Shown: positions 29,794-38,799, numbered from the stretch's first letter. The stretch: DNA of 64,000 bases from Vibrio sp. S9_S30 (GCF_014694455.1 NZ_JAAUWT010000004.1:300516-364515); one strand, 5' to 3'. The notes: generated from the sequence alone by a model not told the origin. Translations and numbers: made by a program.

Positions 29794-31843
29794 TTAATTG
29801 TGTTACGGCAAATTGATTTCTTCCGCTTCGTTTTGCTTGGTAAAGCGCGGTATCAGCATGATGCAAAGAATCAGATAGAGTCAGGTCAGACGCGCAATGT
29901 GAAAAGTGTGCCACCCCAATAGAAAGAGAAACACGATCCGCGCAGTAGGAACGTTTATTCGGTATTTTCAATTCGTATAAAGCGTGCTGTATGTTCTGAA
30001 CGGTTTGAGTCAAAGAGGTTACGTCGTGATTTGGCACCACAACAACAAACTCATCACCACCATAGCGATAACATTTGGCATCTAGTCGCTCAAAATTTTC
30101 CTTTATCAATTGTGTGAGCGTCACCAGAACTTTATCTCCTTCCACGTGACCATAGTAATCGTTTAACTGTTTGTAGCAATCAATGTCGATCATCACGATG
30201 CTGTATTCAGAGACTCTTTGCTTTTGCAGATCAAGATAGTGGGCATCAAGTGATTGGCGATTCCAGAGCCTCGTTAAGTGATCTGTCTGAGAAAGTAATG
30301 TGAGCTTTTTGCGGTTTATCTGATTCTCAAGCGCGATAGAAAGGTAATTGGTTAATTGCAAAAAAAGTTCATACTGATAGGTTTGATACGCATAACAATC
30401 AGTAGCTTGGATGGTAAATATTGCGTTTACCTCACTATTTATAGTGATGGGGGCGAACAGCAGCGAGTTTTGGTTTTCGTGTTCTGCGGATCTGCCTAAC
30501 ATGGCTTTCTTTTTGTCTATTGTCATGTCGTTGAAGTAGAGAGGGCACTTGTTTTTTCCGCAGTATTCGAAAAACGTTGCCTGCTCAGAAAAGTCGATGT
30601 AAAGCGCATCTTTAATTTCGTTGTCGTCGTAGTAATGTTCTATGAAAATACGATTGTGCTGTGGTTGGTAAAAGCCGATGGCGAGAGTATCGACTTTAAA
30701 CAAACCTTTTAGGTCTTCGACTAACTGAAAGATAACATCCTTAAAATTGTCGCATGTACTGAGGTATTGACCAATTTTATTGATCAAACGGAGATTTTTA
30801 TTGATGTCTTGTGCGGATTCTAATGCCAGCCTATCCATATTTAACTGATATATCTGGCTTAAATAGTCGTGTTCTCGTGTGATTGCAGATTCGCGAGATT
30901 TTTGAAGCGAAACAAACATCAATTGATAGTGTCTATCGCGCTCCTCACCAGTTGGCATTTGCTCTATTCGAGATAACAAGATCTGATTGAATTTATCAAT
31001 CAGATTATTGGCTCCAGTTTTTCTTGCCAATGACAGCCCACTCTCCAAGCGATTATCCAGTTCATCCCACTTGGATTGTACAAGCAAAAGTTCACAATAA
31101 TCTAAAGCTATCTCAGACAAATAGTAATCATTTTTGCATTGGTTAATGGCTTTTAATGCAAGGTCTAGCTGCTTTTCTGCTAGTGAAATCTCTTTAACTG
31201 CGAGGTAGTACTTTGCTTTTTTTTGATGATAGAAACTGAGGTATCGCATATTTCCGAAAGCATGAACTTCGAGAATATCGAAGATGGCTTTGGCTTCCTC
31301 GTACTGTTTCAATTCGATATGAGAACCCGCCAAATTCATGTAGGAAATCAGTGCAAATTGAAATTCGTCCTCTTCTAGACCTTTAATCGCGTCAGTGAAG
31401 TAGTCTATTGCGTTTCGGTGTTGTCCTACCGCAGCAAAAAGATCACCAATATTATTTTTGATAAGCGATACGAGACGTTTGTCACCATATTTGTGAATTC
31501 TTTCCGCTTTTGTTAGGAATTCGCTAGCATGAGAGTGATCGCCTAATAACCCGAATATGGTCCCAATATTGAAGTAGGCGATAAGAAGGAGATAATGCTG
31601 CTGGTGGGTTTGGCACAAGGATACACAATCAAAAAACTCCCTAAGTGCGGGGATTAATTTACCACCTCTATAAAGGGTGTAAGCACTAAAGAAAGAGTGA
31701 AATTCTACAGGAATAGAATGACCGTGCTTTTCTGATAGCTCGCGAATTTTTTGTTGCCGTTCTACGACTTCTTCGGCGGAAGCAGAAGTGAAAATATTGC
31801 GTACATGTTGCAGTAGATCCGTTTGCCATTGCGAGCTATTCAT
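29780..31843 (-). CDS. TPR-GAF-GGDEF protein, probable diguanylate cyclase
   Basis: 687 residues. The N-terminal half (about 20-330) is made of helical, TPR-like repeats (for example AYFNIGTIFGLLGDHSHASEFL, NIGDLFAAVGQHRNAIDYFT); a GAF-type domain follows (about 355-500), then GGDEF (about 515-680) with the active-site motif RYGGDEF in KCYRYGGDEFVVVVP, so it should make cyclic di-GMP. No signal peptide or membrane helix is evident, suggesting a cytoplasmic sensor that reads a protein or ligand through TPR/GAF. No EAL domain. Monocistronic. Confidence 0.88.
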   Translation of the reverse strand: MNSSQWQTDLLQHVRNIFTSASAEEVVERQQKIRELSEKHGHSIPVEFHSFFSAYTLYRGGKLIPALREFFDCVSLCQTHQQHYLLLIAYFNIGTIFGLLGDHSHASEFLTKAERIHKYGDKRLVSLIKNNIGDLFAAVGQHRNAIDYFTDAIKGLEEDEFQFALISYMNLAGSHIELKQYEEAKAIFDILEVHAFGNMRYLSFYHQKKAKYYLAVKEISLAEKQLDLALKAINQCKNDYYLSEIALDYCELLLVQSKWDELDNRLESGLSLARKTGANNLIDKFNQILLSRIEQMPTGEERDRHYQLMFVSLQKSRESAITREHDYLSQIYQLNMDRLALESAQDINKNLRLINKIGQYLSTCDNFKDVIFQLVEDLKGLFKVDTLAIGFYQPQHNRIFIEHYYDDNEIKDALYIDFSEQATFFEYCGKNKCPLYFNDMTIDKKKAMLGRSAEHENQNSLLFAPITINSEVNAIFTIQATDCYAYQTYQYELFLQLTNYLSIALENQINRKKLTLLSQTDHLTRLWNRQSLDAHYLDLQKQRVSEYSIVMIDIDCYKQLNDYYGHVEGDKVLVTLTQLIKENFERLDAKCYRYGGDEFVVVVPNHDVTSLTQTVQNIQHALYELKIPNKRSYCADRVSLSIGVAHFSHCASDLTLSDSLHHADTALYQAKRSGRNQFAVTQLKKTD

Positions 31844-32342
31844 TGGCGACCCCTATAATAATAAGGCGCAGATTATAGCACCTCATACTTTAAAAAATAT
31901 AAGATCGGTCGAAAAACTCATAATTTATCTTGCCTATTGAATTTAAAGATGAATCAGAGAGGGTTAGCTTCGGAAAGGTTTTTACTATCAATACTAATTG
32001 ATGATGCAAAGGAAAGGGTTCGCATTTTGGGTGTAAGCTGACCAGATTTTTATACCGTGTAATCGTTTGTTGCATTTGTGCGAGTTAACCGATTAATACA
32101 TACCGAGTATACAATTTGACCTGTACTGCGTTTAAGGTCTCGGAAACTGTTGGATCAACCACCATTAAAGATCAACAGCCCCTACCATGCAGCAATGAAA
32201 ACGACCATTTTGTGTCTTTTGATCGGAAAATAGCCAAACGAATCAAAAAACTAAAAAATACAGTTGACGCTCTCGCGGGAATGCGTAGAATGCCTCCCCG
32301 TACTCAAGAGGAACTGAATTAGGGTTTTTCGAAAGAGTCTAA
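31844..32342. other. About 500-bp region between the GGDEF gene and tRNA-Cys
   Basis: It holds the leftward promoter of the GGDEF gene and the strong promoter of the tRNA operon at 32264-32291. No coding signal; a 68-codon frame at 32116-32322 has no ribosome site or recognisable product and overlaps the tRNA promoter. Confidence 0.65.
32264..32291 (+). promoter_or_regulatory. Promoter of the tRNA operon
   Basis: TTGACG (32264-32269) and TAGAAT (32286-32291) with 16-base spacing; a GC-rich discriminator (GCCTCCCCG) follows, the pattern typical of stringently controlled stable-RNA promoters. Confidence 0.8.
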
Positions 32343-32416
32343 GGCGTGTTGGCAGAGTGGCTATGCAGCGGATTGCAAATCCGTGGACCTCGGTTCGACT
32401 CCGGGACGCGCCTCCA
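32343..32416 (+). tRNA. tRNA-Cys (GCA)
   Basis: 74 bases including encoded CCA. Acceptor GGCGTGT pairs with ACGCGCC, the anticodon loop reads ATTGCAAAT with GCA, and the T loop is GGTTCGACTCC. Confidence 0.96.
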
Positions 32417-32419
32417 TTT

Positions 32420-32495
32420 GCGACACTAGCTCAGCTGGTAGAGCGCAACCTTGCCAAGGTTGAGGTCACGAGTTCGAACCTCGTGTGTCGCTCCA
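32420..32495 (+). tRNA. tRNA-Gly (GCC)
   Basis: 76 bases including CCA. Acceptor GCGACAC pairs with GTGTCGC, the anticodon loop CTTGCCAAG gives GCC, and the T loop is AGTTCGAACCT. Confidence 0.96.
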
Positions 32496-32560
32496 AATTA
32501 AGATGATATAGCTTTTACAGCGGTATCAAGATGGTGTCTCCATCACAATGAATATTGTGT

Positions 32561-32647
32561 GCCCTGGTGGTGGAATTGGTAGACACAAGGGATTTAAAAT
32601 CCCTCGGCGTTCGCGCTGTGCCGGTTCAAGTCCGGCCCGGGGCACCA
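32561..32647 (+). tRNA. tRNA-Leu (TAA)
   Basis: 87 bases including CCA, with the long variable arm of a class II tRNA. Anticodon loop GATTTAAAATC gives TAA; acceptor GCCCTGG / CCGGGGC has G-C/G-U pairing. Confidence 0.95.
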
Positions 32648-32659
32648 TCTCACATATCT

Positions 32660-32706
32660 TCGACACTCTCTCAACCATAGAGCACAACCTATTCCAAGGT
32701 GAACGC
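32660..32706 (+). pseudogene. Decayed tRNA-Gly copy, 5' half
   Basis: CGACACT, CTCA, TAGAGC, CAACCT and CCAAGGT appear in the same order and almost the same spacing as in the intact tRNA-Gly at 32420, with substitutions that destroy the D and anticodon arms. The 3' half is not recognisable and is replaced by tandem repeats. It looks like the remnant of a tRNA-Gly that once followed tRNA-Leu. Confidence 0.65.
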
Positions 32707-32775
32707 CATATCTTCCCAAGTTAATGTTATACCTTCCCAAGTTAATGCTATCCCTCAAGCTAATGTTGTACCTCA
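32691..32775. repeat. About 20-bp tandem repeat, 3-4 units, downstream of the tRNA genes
   Basis: Units TCTTCCCAAGTTAATGTTAT(A), CCTTCCCAAGTTAATGCTAT and CCCTCAAGCTAATGTTGTA are preceded by the similar ATTCCAAGGTGAACGCCATA, which is part of the tRNA-Gly remnant. The repeat may thus have arisen from tRNA anticodon-arm sequence. Confidence 0.65.
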
Positions 32776-32817
32776 GCTTTGGATATTGGGCATTGAGTGT
32801 ATTGCTTAAGAATTAAG

Positions 32818-32846
32818 AAACCTCGACATAAATGCCGAGGTTTTTC
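32818..32846 (+). terminator. Terminator of the tRNA operon
   Basis: AAACCTCG, 10-base loop and CGAGGTTT followed by TTCGTTTTT. It closes the transcript after the repeat region. Confidence 0.8.
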
Positions 32847-32971
32847 GTTTTTACCCATCCAATCATTTATTCATCATTCAATAACTTAAACGTCATTGTT
32901 ATTAAAAAAACCCAGCTAATCGCTTGGTTTGTTATATGTAGCACAAGGCATACGGTGTGCAGTGTGGCTAG

Positions 32972-33820
32972 TTATATCGTATTTTTCTGACCGAAGTGGC
33001 GTTGGTACATCGCCATGAAATCTTCCCTAACCAGTTGCTCAATTTCAAACGCTCGGTCTGTTGGACAAAAAAGCATGAAATGAACGATTTGCTCACCAGT
33101 GCTTGTGCTCGATATCGAGATATGAGGCTCTGCACCGGGTAAATCCACGCCCGCATGACGTTCAATGACAACATTGTATCGTTTGGCGACATCAATGAAA
33201 TCTTCGCAGTGGTCATCAATTTTTGCCAACAGGCTAGGAAACATAGGGTAAAGGTTGTGAAATTCGACAACCACAATATTAAAGCTGTGGTAAACGTAAC
33301 GTTTCATGAAGTTCAGATTTTTCACGGGTACACTAAAAAACATGCTGTTTGGCAGCGTTGCTGTTTTTCCTGTGTAGTTGTAGTTACCGTTGTGTAAACC
33401 AATTTCTTGAATGACGGTTGCCATTAAATTATGTTCAATCACTTCCCCGCAAAGGTTGCCGACTTCAATCCAATCTCCAATTCTAAAGGAACGAGAGCTC
33501 GCTCTTTGTATCGATCCTGTGAAGCACAGAATAATTTCCTTAGACGCAACAACAACCGCAACCGCTATAGCCGTAAGTGACAGCGCAAATTCACTGATTT
33601 CAGATTGCCATAGTATAAACAGCGTAATAATAGTGACTGAAAAAACACCGTTTTTGGTGCGAGAGATCCACTTTCTTTGGTTTCCGGTGAGAAAGTTGGC
33701 GTCACCTCGGATCAGTGAAATGACGCCTTTTCTAATAACCACAAAAAGCAGAATCAGCAGTGCACTTGAGATGAATTTGTTTTCCGCAAGAAAGCCGACA
33801 ACTTGATCCAAGACTTCCAT
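32972..33820 (-). CDS. MscS-family small-conductance mechanosensitive channel
   Basis: 282 residues from Met at 33820, chosen because AGGAG lies 7-8 bases upstream of this ATG; the frame opens further back at 33898 without such a site. Three membrane helices are likely (about 15-35, 60-78, 80-105), the last being the glycine/alanine-rich pore helix region ALSLTAIAVAVVVASKE, followed by the beta domain FRIGDWIEVGNLCGEVIEH that is the MscS signature. It releases solutes on hypo-osmotic shock. Last gene of a four-gene minus-strand unit. Confidence 0.85.
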   Translation of the reverse strand: MEVLDQVVGFLAENKFISSALLILLFVVIRKGVISLIRGDANFLTGNQRKWISRTKNGVFSVTIITLFILWQSEISEFALSLTAIAVAVVVASKEIILCFTGSIQRASSRSFRIGDWIEVGNLCGEVIEHNLMATVIQEIGLHNGNYNYTGKTATLPNSMFFSVPVKNLNFMKRYVYHSFNIVVVEFHNLYPMFPSLLAKIDDHCEDFIDVAKRYNVVIERHAGVDLPGAEPHISISSTSTGEQIVHFMLFCPTDRAFEIEQLVREDFMAMYQRHFGQKNTI

Positions 33821-33909
33821 TAAATTACTCCTACTGTATGCGCTTTTTTTCGATTGGTTTTTCTGAATGATACCCAAACCCCAAATGAGGTTGGACATTG
33901 TATTTTGTA

Positions 33910-34548
33910 CTAAGAAAAAGAAGGTTGCGATTTTATGTTTTTATACGCAAGTATCACTTCTTTTGGGATCTCTTGCTCAATCTGAAACCCTTTTTCAGGA
34001 TAGGTCTGCAAACGCTCAAAATCTCCGAGCATGGTTTCAATAACCAAACTGGAGGGTATGGTATCTGTAAAGTAGTCTGAAAACTTGCCTCCAGGTGAGG
34101 TGACCATCACCTTTTTGTATGGCAAGCTCCATTGCTGTTTGAACGTTGCGTATGCGCGCCTTTCCATGTAAGGCTTTTGAACCAACAGAATCCGGTTAGG
34201 GGAAAAATTGATTTCTCTAAACAAGTTAGCAGTAAAGACAACATTTTCACCTGAGTTGGTCGCTTGGGTTTCCATTAATATATGTTCTGAGGGAACGCCC
34301 ATTTGTTTGGCGATTTCGGCAAAATGTTCTGCTTCACTCAGATCAAATAAGCCCTCTGTTAGACGACCTTGCGCACCGGAAAACACCAATTTCGGGGCAA
34401 TGCCATCCAAATAGAGGCTAGCGGTGTATTCTGCCACTCTTTCATCATTACTACACATACAAAATAGGCAATCTGCATTTTTTATGCGTTGGTGCATTTG
34501 CATGTAATGCCAAACTGTTTCAATGTCTTGAAATAGCCGAGTTGCCAT
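33910..34548 (-). CDS. YdcF-family (DUF218) protein
   Basis: 212 residues. The family segments are visible: CMCSNDERVAEYTASLYLDG, PKLVFSGAQG, E(T)QATNSGENVVFT and LLVQKPYMERRA. The E. coli YdcF fold binds S-adenosylmethionine, and other DUF218 proteins act in cell-envelope metabolism; the role here is unknown. Without a signal peptide it should be cytoplasmic. Lies between the NAD-binding protein and the MscS-type channel. Confidence 0.82.
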   Translation of the reverse strand: MATRLFQDIETVWHYMQMHQRIKNADCLFCMCSNDERVAEYTASLYLDGIAPKLVFSGAQGRLTEGLFDLSEAEHFAEIAKQMGVPSEHILMETQATNSGENVVFTANLFREINFSPNRILLVQKPYMERRAYATFKQQWSLPYKKVMVTSPGGKFSDYFTDTIPSSLVIETMLGDFERLQTYPEKGFQIEQEIPKEVILAYKNIKSQPSFS

Positions 34549-34556
34549 AATTTCTC

Positions 34557-35396
34557 CTATAGCGCGTCCAAAGTACTTGGATACAGGTACTGATAGCCCA
34601 AAGAAATCAGCTTGTCTGTCACGATCCTTTTACCAGGTTGATCAACCACGGGTGGCAATGAAAGGGCACTATCTGAACTCACGGCTTCAATGGCCCGCTG
34701 ATAGTATTCCGCTTTACTTACCGTTGACGGGCTGGTTGCGTTGACAACGGTATTTTGGAGATGAGTCACAGCGAAGGCGACGACGCCAACCGCATCATCT
34801 TGGTGCAGCATGTTTGCGGGAGCAGAAGAACTGACCGATTTTAGCCTAGCGGCAAAACGGGATGGATGCCTGTCTGGACCCACCAATCCGCTGCACCGAA
34901 CCACAACGTAGTCCAAGCCAGAATCAATAATGGCTTGTTCCGCTTTCAACATGATGACCGCTTTTTCAGAAAACGCGGTATTTTTGAGTGCGATAGAAAG
35001 CGACGCGCACGTTTCGTTCATGTCGCTCGCTTGTTCAGGGTAAACGGTAGTGGAGCTAACTTGTATTATTTTTTTAATATTGGCATTGGTAGCGGCACTA
35101 ACCATGGCTTGCCAGTTATTCAAATAATGTTGCCCGCCTTCTTTGCGAAAGCCGGGTGGAAAAGCACCAATCAATACATCAATGGCATGGTGAGTTAATT
35201 GGTGAGCGAGTTGGTTGGCACATTCCTGTTCATTTTCTGATAACTGGAACAGAAAAGGGTCGATGCCTTCCTGTTTAAGTTGATCACAACCTTCGAGGGT
35301 TGTTTTACTTGCAATGACCGTGTGACCCGCTTCTTTCAGCAATTTGGCTAGGGGAAGACCTAGCCAACCTGCGCCTACGATGGCGATTTTCTTCAT
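34557..35396 (-). CDS. NAD(P)-binding SDR-like protein, YeeZ type
   Basis: 279 residues. Starts MKKIAIVGAGWLGLPLAKLLKEAG, a Rossmann GxGxxG motif, and continues in the atypical/extended SDR manner with VSSTTVYPEQASDMNE and RCSGLVGPDRHPSRF, close in layout to E. coli YeeZ. Substrate unknown. It starts 2 bases after the end of the TIGR02647-type gene, so they are co-transcribed. Confidence 0.82.
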   Translation of the reverse strand: MKKIAIVGAGWLGLPLAKLLKEAGHTVIASKTTLEGCDQLKQEGIDPFLFQLSENEQECANQLAHQLTHHAIDVLIGAFPPGFRKEGGQHYLNNWQAMVSAATNANIKKIIQVSSTTVYPEQASDMNETCASLSIALKNTAFSEKAVIMLKAEQAIIDSGLDYVVVRCSGLVGPDRHPSRFAARLKSVSSSAPANMLHQDDAVGVVAFAVTHLQNTVVNATSPSTVSKAEYYQRAIEAVSSDSALSLPPVVDQPGKRIVTDKLISLGYQYLYPSTLDAL

Positions 35397-35398
35397 AC

Positions 35399-35638
35399 TT
35401 AAGCGCCTGCGCTTAAAACTCGAAGGACTTTGTCGGCGTGTTCAGCAACTTCGATGCCTTCATCTGTTAAATAGCCGCCGTCGGCTTGTGTGCACAGACC
35501 TTTGTTAAACAGTCGTTTGACCGATTTTTGTGCTGATTCTGATGCGTCTTGATGGACTTTAATACCAGTGGCTGCGCTACTGATATCGAATTGAAGAAGA
35601 AGGTTCAATTCGTCGAGATGATCTTGCGTGTATTTCAT
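35399..35638 (-). CDS. TIGR02647-family small protein
   Basis: 79 residues: MKYTQDHLDELNLLLQFD, then QKSVKRLFNKGLCTQADGGYLTDEGIEVAEHAD. The pattern is that of the conserved hypothetical family TIGR02647 found in vibrios and pseudomonads; the helical layout suggests a winged-helix-like fold, but no function is known. First gene of the operon reaching to 32972. Confidence 0.8.
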   Translation of the reverse strand: MKYTQDHLDELNLLLQFDISSAATGIKVHQDASESAQKSVKRLFNKGLCTQADGGYLTDEGIEVAEHADKVLRVLSAGA

Positions 35639-35829
35639 GGAACTGCCTCTTAGCGATTAATCTGCTCTCACCTTAAAACGCTGTTTAGGCATGTACAACC
35701 ATGAGAATAAAGATCTGTTAGGTTGAATCAAATTGGTCGCAATGTAGCCATATTCATGGTGCTTATTTTGCCAGTCAGACTGCGTATTTCGGCGGGTTTG
35801 AATAGTGAGGTAGGGCGGAATATCTGATC

Positions 35830-35867
35830 GATAAGACAACACCAGAGCGATAAGACAACACCAGAGC
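35830..35867. repeat. Perfect 19-bp direct duplication
   Basis: GATAAGACAACACCAGAGC occurs twice, back to back and without mismatch, about 190 bp upstream of the TIGR02647 gene. Identity suggests a recent event. Confidence 0.9.
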
Positions 35868-36314
35868 CCTTTGCTGAGTTAAGGGGGCAACGACAAACCA
35901 TCGATAACACACGTCAGATAGCACATTTTCTTTAGCGAACGTTTATATTGCGAGGGTTTAGTACCAGACCATACAATCTGGCGTCATGACACCTACACTT
36001 CTCTCCATTGCGTTACTAACAACGCCTACGGATATTCCCTCTTCAGGGTTGACGTGCAAAGCGGGTTTCATCATCGCTTTTACGGGTTCTTTCAGCCAAT
36101 TCTTATTGTCACCGCAGGGTTCAGCCCCCAAGTTGCTTTTTACTGATGCTTTAGCCAGACCTTTTTGGATTTCCATGTGGCAAGTTCAATCCTTGTATCT
36201 TATGTACAGTTGTGGAATATGACTCATATAGTTTTCACTGTAATGACAGTAGTGAAAAATTCAAAAGTTGTGCTTTTTTATTACCGTTTTGTGATCTAGC
36301 TTCGTATTAAAAAT

Positions 36315-36339
36315 GTTATCCACATTTTCTGTGGATAAC
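36315..36339. promoter_or_regulatory. Inverted pair of consensus DnaA boxes
   Basis: TTATCCACA (36316-36324) and TGTGGATAA (36330-36338) both match the consensus DnaA box exactly and face each other across TTTTC; flanking G and C extend the dyad to 10-bp arms. It could bind DnaA or form a hairpin. No AT-rich unwinding repeats or further boxes are clear, so origin function is not claimed. Confidence 0.55.
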
Positions 36340-36833
36340 TCAGTTAACACTCCTTAGCAGTGTATGATATTCCTATGGTTTTCTTTTTCATGAGCTCGAA
36401 TAGGCACAAAAAGGTTAGCTAAATGCATTTCATTTGCATAATTGTACTGGGGAAATGAACAATGGAATCCGTATAGAATCGCACGCAATATAAGTCGGTT
36501 ATTTTTACTTTACTTATTGATTATATAGGTGAAATCCTTGTGTTTTCAGGTTTGTTTGTATCTTGATTTTTTGTTGTTTACCATTCGCCATGTTGCACTG
36601 GGACTACATTAAAAATAGGCTCTGTTCCAAGAGGGTTAGCTGTTGGTTATATTTGGTAATTAAGTGATGCAGAAATAACCAAATCGGTGAGATAGTCTCG
36701 TTTGAACGAGGTCCGCGGTTTTTAGGTTTGTGGAAAACCTTCAATAAAATACGTCGTAGCACGTCTTTTTCCACAAGGCTATCGACAGGAGTGGGATCGT
36801 CCGTGGGTCAGAAGGCACATCATTACTGTGAAA

Positions 36834-37259
36834 TCATCGTATGCATTCCCACACCCAATGATAAAACTCCTTACAGAGATCGGGCGCAAAAAGTTCAATT
36901 AAGCAGAAAATCCCAGCCAGTAATGCAGTCGGGATTGATATCGGTGATCGGCCGATTTGGGTTTTCTGCGCCGATAAATAATTCACCCAATGCGACACCC
37001 CAATCCGCAAACCCAGCATAACCACTTGTTCGTCATTGCCACGACGAGTCTCTGCAATCAAATTATGTGTTTTAACGGTTCGGTTCATGACCGTAACATT
37101 CAACGAGGCATTGATCGCGGCATGAGCCAGCTCATCAAACCATTGTTTAGCTCGGTCGTAACACAAACCAAATGTCGGTATTGTAACCGTGCTGCGGCTT
37201 AGGATGCCGAGCACCACATCTTTACGTCCTTCGCAAGTTCTAATTGGAGTGGGGTTCAT
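36834..37259 (-). pseudogene. Remnant of an M28-family aminopeptidase gene
   Basis: The frame opening at 37259 encodes TVTIPTFGLCYDRAKQWFDEL, like the end of a protease-associated domain, and then VKTHNLIAETRRGNDEQ followed by VVMLG, which in M28 aminopeptidases immediately precedes the zinc motif GAHLDSV. Here that motif and about 150 residues are missing: the sequence jumps, in another frame (37020-36930), to YAGFADWGVALGELFIGAEN, which matches the later SDY-F-x-GI-x-G-LFTGAE segment. So the gene lost its catalytic centre by deletion with frameshift, and stops follow. The 5' end with signal peptide is also absent. The reading of it as an M28 relic is from memory of the family. Confidence 0.6.
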
Positions 37260-37294
37260 ATTCCTATAATGGGTGTGCTATACCCTAACGATGA

Positions 37295-38071
37295 TTAGTG
37301 GCTGCTGCTTTTTAAATTAAATTGAGAGGCGGCAAATAAAGAAAATAATAGAGCTAGCATCACCACAATTATTGTTCCCGTAGAATTAAATTGAGAATAA
37401 AGAGCATATCGAATCAGCTCGACACTATAGGTAAATGGGTTTAAACGACAGATTTGATATAGCCATTCGCTGGATTCCTGCATTTTCCACAGCGGATAAA
37501 GGGCAGATGACATAAAGAACATCGGAAAAATGACAAAATTCATCACTCCGGCGAAGTTTTCTAATTGATGAATATAAGACGCGATCACAATACCTAAGCC
37601 TGAAAGCATCATCGCCGTAATAAAGCATGCGGGCAGTGCATAGAGAAACCCCATCGGTGGGGGTTCTATCCCGTATAAATAGGCGATGCCTAGGAAGGCA
37701 TAGACCTGAAGCAATGAAACCAATGAACTGGCAATTTGCTTAGATAAAATAAGAAACCAGCGAGGTAGAGGACTGGTCAGAAGCAGTTTTATTGACCCCA
37801 TTTCTCGGTCATAGACGATGGACAGTGCACTTTGCATGCTATTAAAAAGTAAGACCATCGCACACAGCCCCGGCAATATGTACTCTTCATAATTAATGTA
37901 CGTGGCGTACGGCTCAATGATCGATATCCCTAATGCCGCTCTAAATCCGGCCGCAAATACCACTAACCAGAGCAGGGGGCGAACCAAGCTGCTGGCGAAG
38001 CGCGTTTTTTGCTGAGTAAACTTTAAGAACTCTCGGTATACAATGCTAGAAAACCCATACCAATAGTTCAT
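37295..38071 (-). CDS. ABC-2 type permease of the PQQ alcohol-dehydrogenase system (PedC-like)
   Basis: 258 residues with six membrane helices. It begins MNYWYGFSSIVYREFLKFTQQKTRFASSLVRPLLWL, typical of ABC-2 permeases, and matches the family found beside quinoprotein alcohol dehydrogenases (PedC of Pseudomonas putida). Substrate unknown; ABC-2 permeases usually export. It overlaps the ATPase gene by 4 bases. Last gene of the minus-strand unit that starts with the binding protein at 41149. Confidence 0.85.
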   Translation of the reverse strand: MNYWYGFSSIVYREFLKFTQQKTRFASSLVRPLLWLVVFAAGFRAALGISIIEPYATYINYEEYILPGLCAMVLLFNSMQSALSIVYDREMGSIKLLLTSPLPRWFLILSKQIASSLVSLLQVYAFLGIAYLYGIEPPPMGFLYALPACFITAMMLSGLGIVIASYIHQLENFAGVMNFVIFPMFFMSSALYPLWKMQESSEWLYQICRLNPFTYSVELIRYALYSQFNSTGTIIVVMLALLFSLFAASQFNLKSSSH

Positions 38072-38799
38072 ATTGCGTCCTTACCCAGACACTTGTTATA
38101 CAATTCTTGAGAAGATTCACAGCCATGTTTTTGGCATAGTTGACTGACGTTGCCTTGCTCTATCAAGTTTCCCTCTAAAAGCATTAACATGTTATCGCTG
38201 GTTTCCACTTCATCAATCAGGTGCGTTGCCCATAGTACGCATGTCCCATTTCGTGTTGCGGTTTTGCGAATCAGCCTTGTAAGCACGTTTCTTACTTCTG
38301 GGTCTAACCCTGAGCTTGGTTCGTCTAAAAGCAGCAAGCGCGGCGAGTGCAACATAGCTCGAACAATCTCCAGCCGCCGTCGGTGCCCTCCATTCAATTC
38401 CCTTACCTTGTTCTTTAAGGTGTTTTCTAAGTCAAATTCTTGGGCTAAAGGCACAAAGGCAGCGTACGTTTCTGCTCTACTCAACCCATGCAGCCCACCG
38501 TAGTAATAGAGATTTTGCTCGCCGGTTAAATCCAAATCCAACGCACTTTGCTGAAAAACTACGCCGGTGTGTTTTACGCTTTGTTGAGGGTGAAGGTTCA
38601 AAGGTAGACCAAACATGACAATCTCGCCCTGCTGCGGAGGAAGCAGGCGGGTAAGTAAAGAGAATAGGGTGGTTTTCCCTGAACCATTGGGGCCAAGTAA
38701 TATTGTGATGCCGTTAGAAAGTTCGAATGAGACATTGTTAAGCGTGAGTCTATTCCCACGCTGAAACGTGAGACTCTTAACACTGACGGCAATCATCAT
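38068..38799 (-). CDS. ABC transporter ATP-binding protein of the PQQ alcohol-dehydrogenase system
   Basis: About 243 residues from the ATG at 38799. That start overlaps the stop of the YVTN gene in an ATGA junction, so I prefer it to the longer frame from 38826. Walker A is GPNGSGKTTL, the signature region reads LNGGHRRRLEIVRAML (LNGGHRR instead of LSGGQ), and Walker B is LLLLDEPSSGLDPE. The unusual signature is shared by the branch next to quinoproteins, as far as I recall. It energises the ABC-2 permease at 37295. Confidence 0.88.
   Translation of the reverse strand: MMIAVSVKSLTFQRGNRLTLNNVSFELSNGITILLGPNGSGKTTLFSLLTRLLPPQQGEIVMFGLPLNLHPQQSVKHTGVVFQQSALDLDLTGEQNLYYYGGLHGLSRAETYAAFVPLAQEFDLENTLKNKVRELNGGHRRRLEIVRAMLHSPRLLLLDEPSSGLDPEVRNVLTRLIRKTATRNGTCVLWATHLIDEVETSDNMLMLLEGNLIEQGNVSQLCQKHGCESSQELYNKCLGKDAI

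Larger units (their letters stand above)
35639..36833. other. About 1.2-kb gene-poor region
   Basis: No credible gene is seen. It holds the promoter of the TIGR02647 operon, a perfect 19-bp duplication (35830-35867), the paired DnaA-box sequence (36315-36339) and, at 36697-36710, the small dyad CTCGTTTGAACGAG. A 72-codon minus-strand frame (35958-36176) lacks a ribosome site and resembles nothing I recognise. Much of 36200-36700 is AT-rich. With the broken aminopeptidase next to it, the stretch looks like decaying DNA. Confidence 0.6.

Noticed and set aside
32116..32322. 68-codon frame before tRNA-Cys
   Set aside because: It overlaps the tRNA promoter, has no ribosome site and no family resemblance.
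35958..36176. 72-codon minus-strand frame
   Set aside because: No ribosome site, no recognisable family and it lies in a decaying region; not enough to call a gene.
36315..36339. Replication origin
   Set aside because: Only two DnaA boxes are clear, with no series of AT-rich unwinding repeats and no origin-linked genes such as mioC or gidA nearby.
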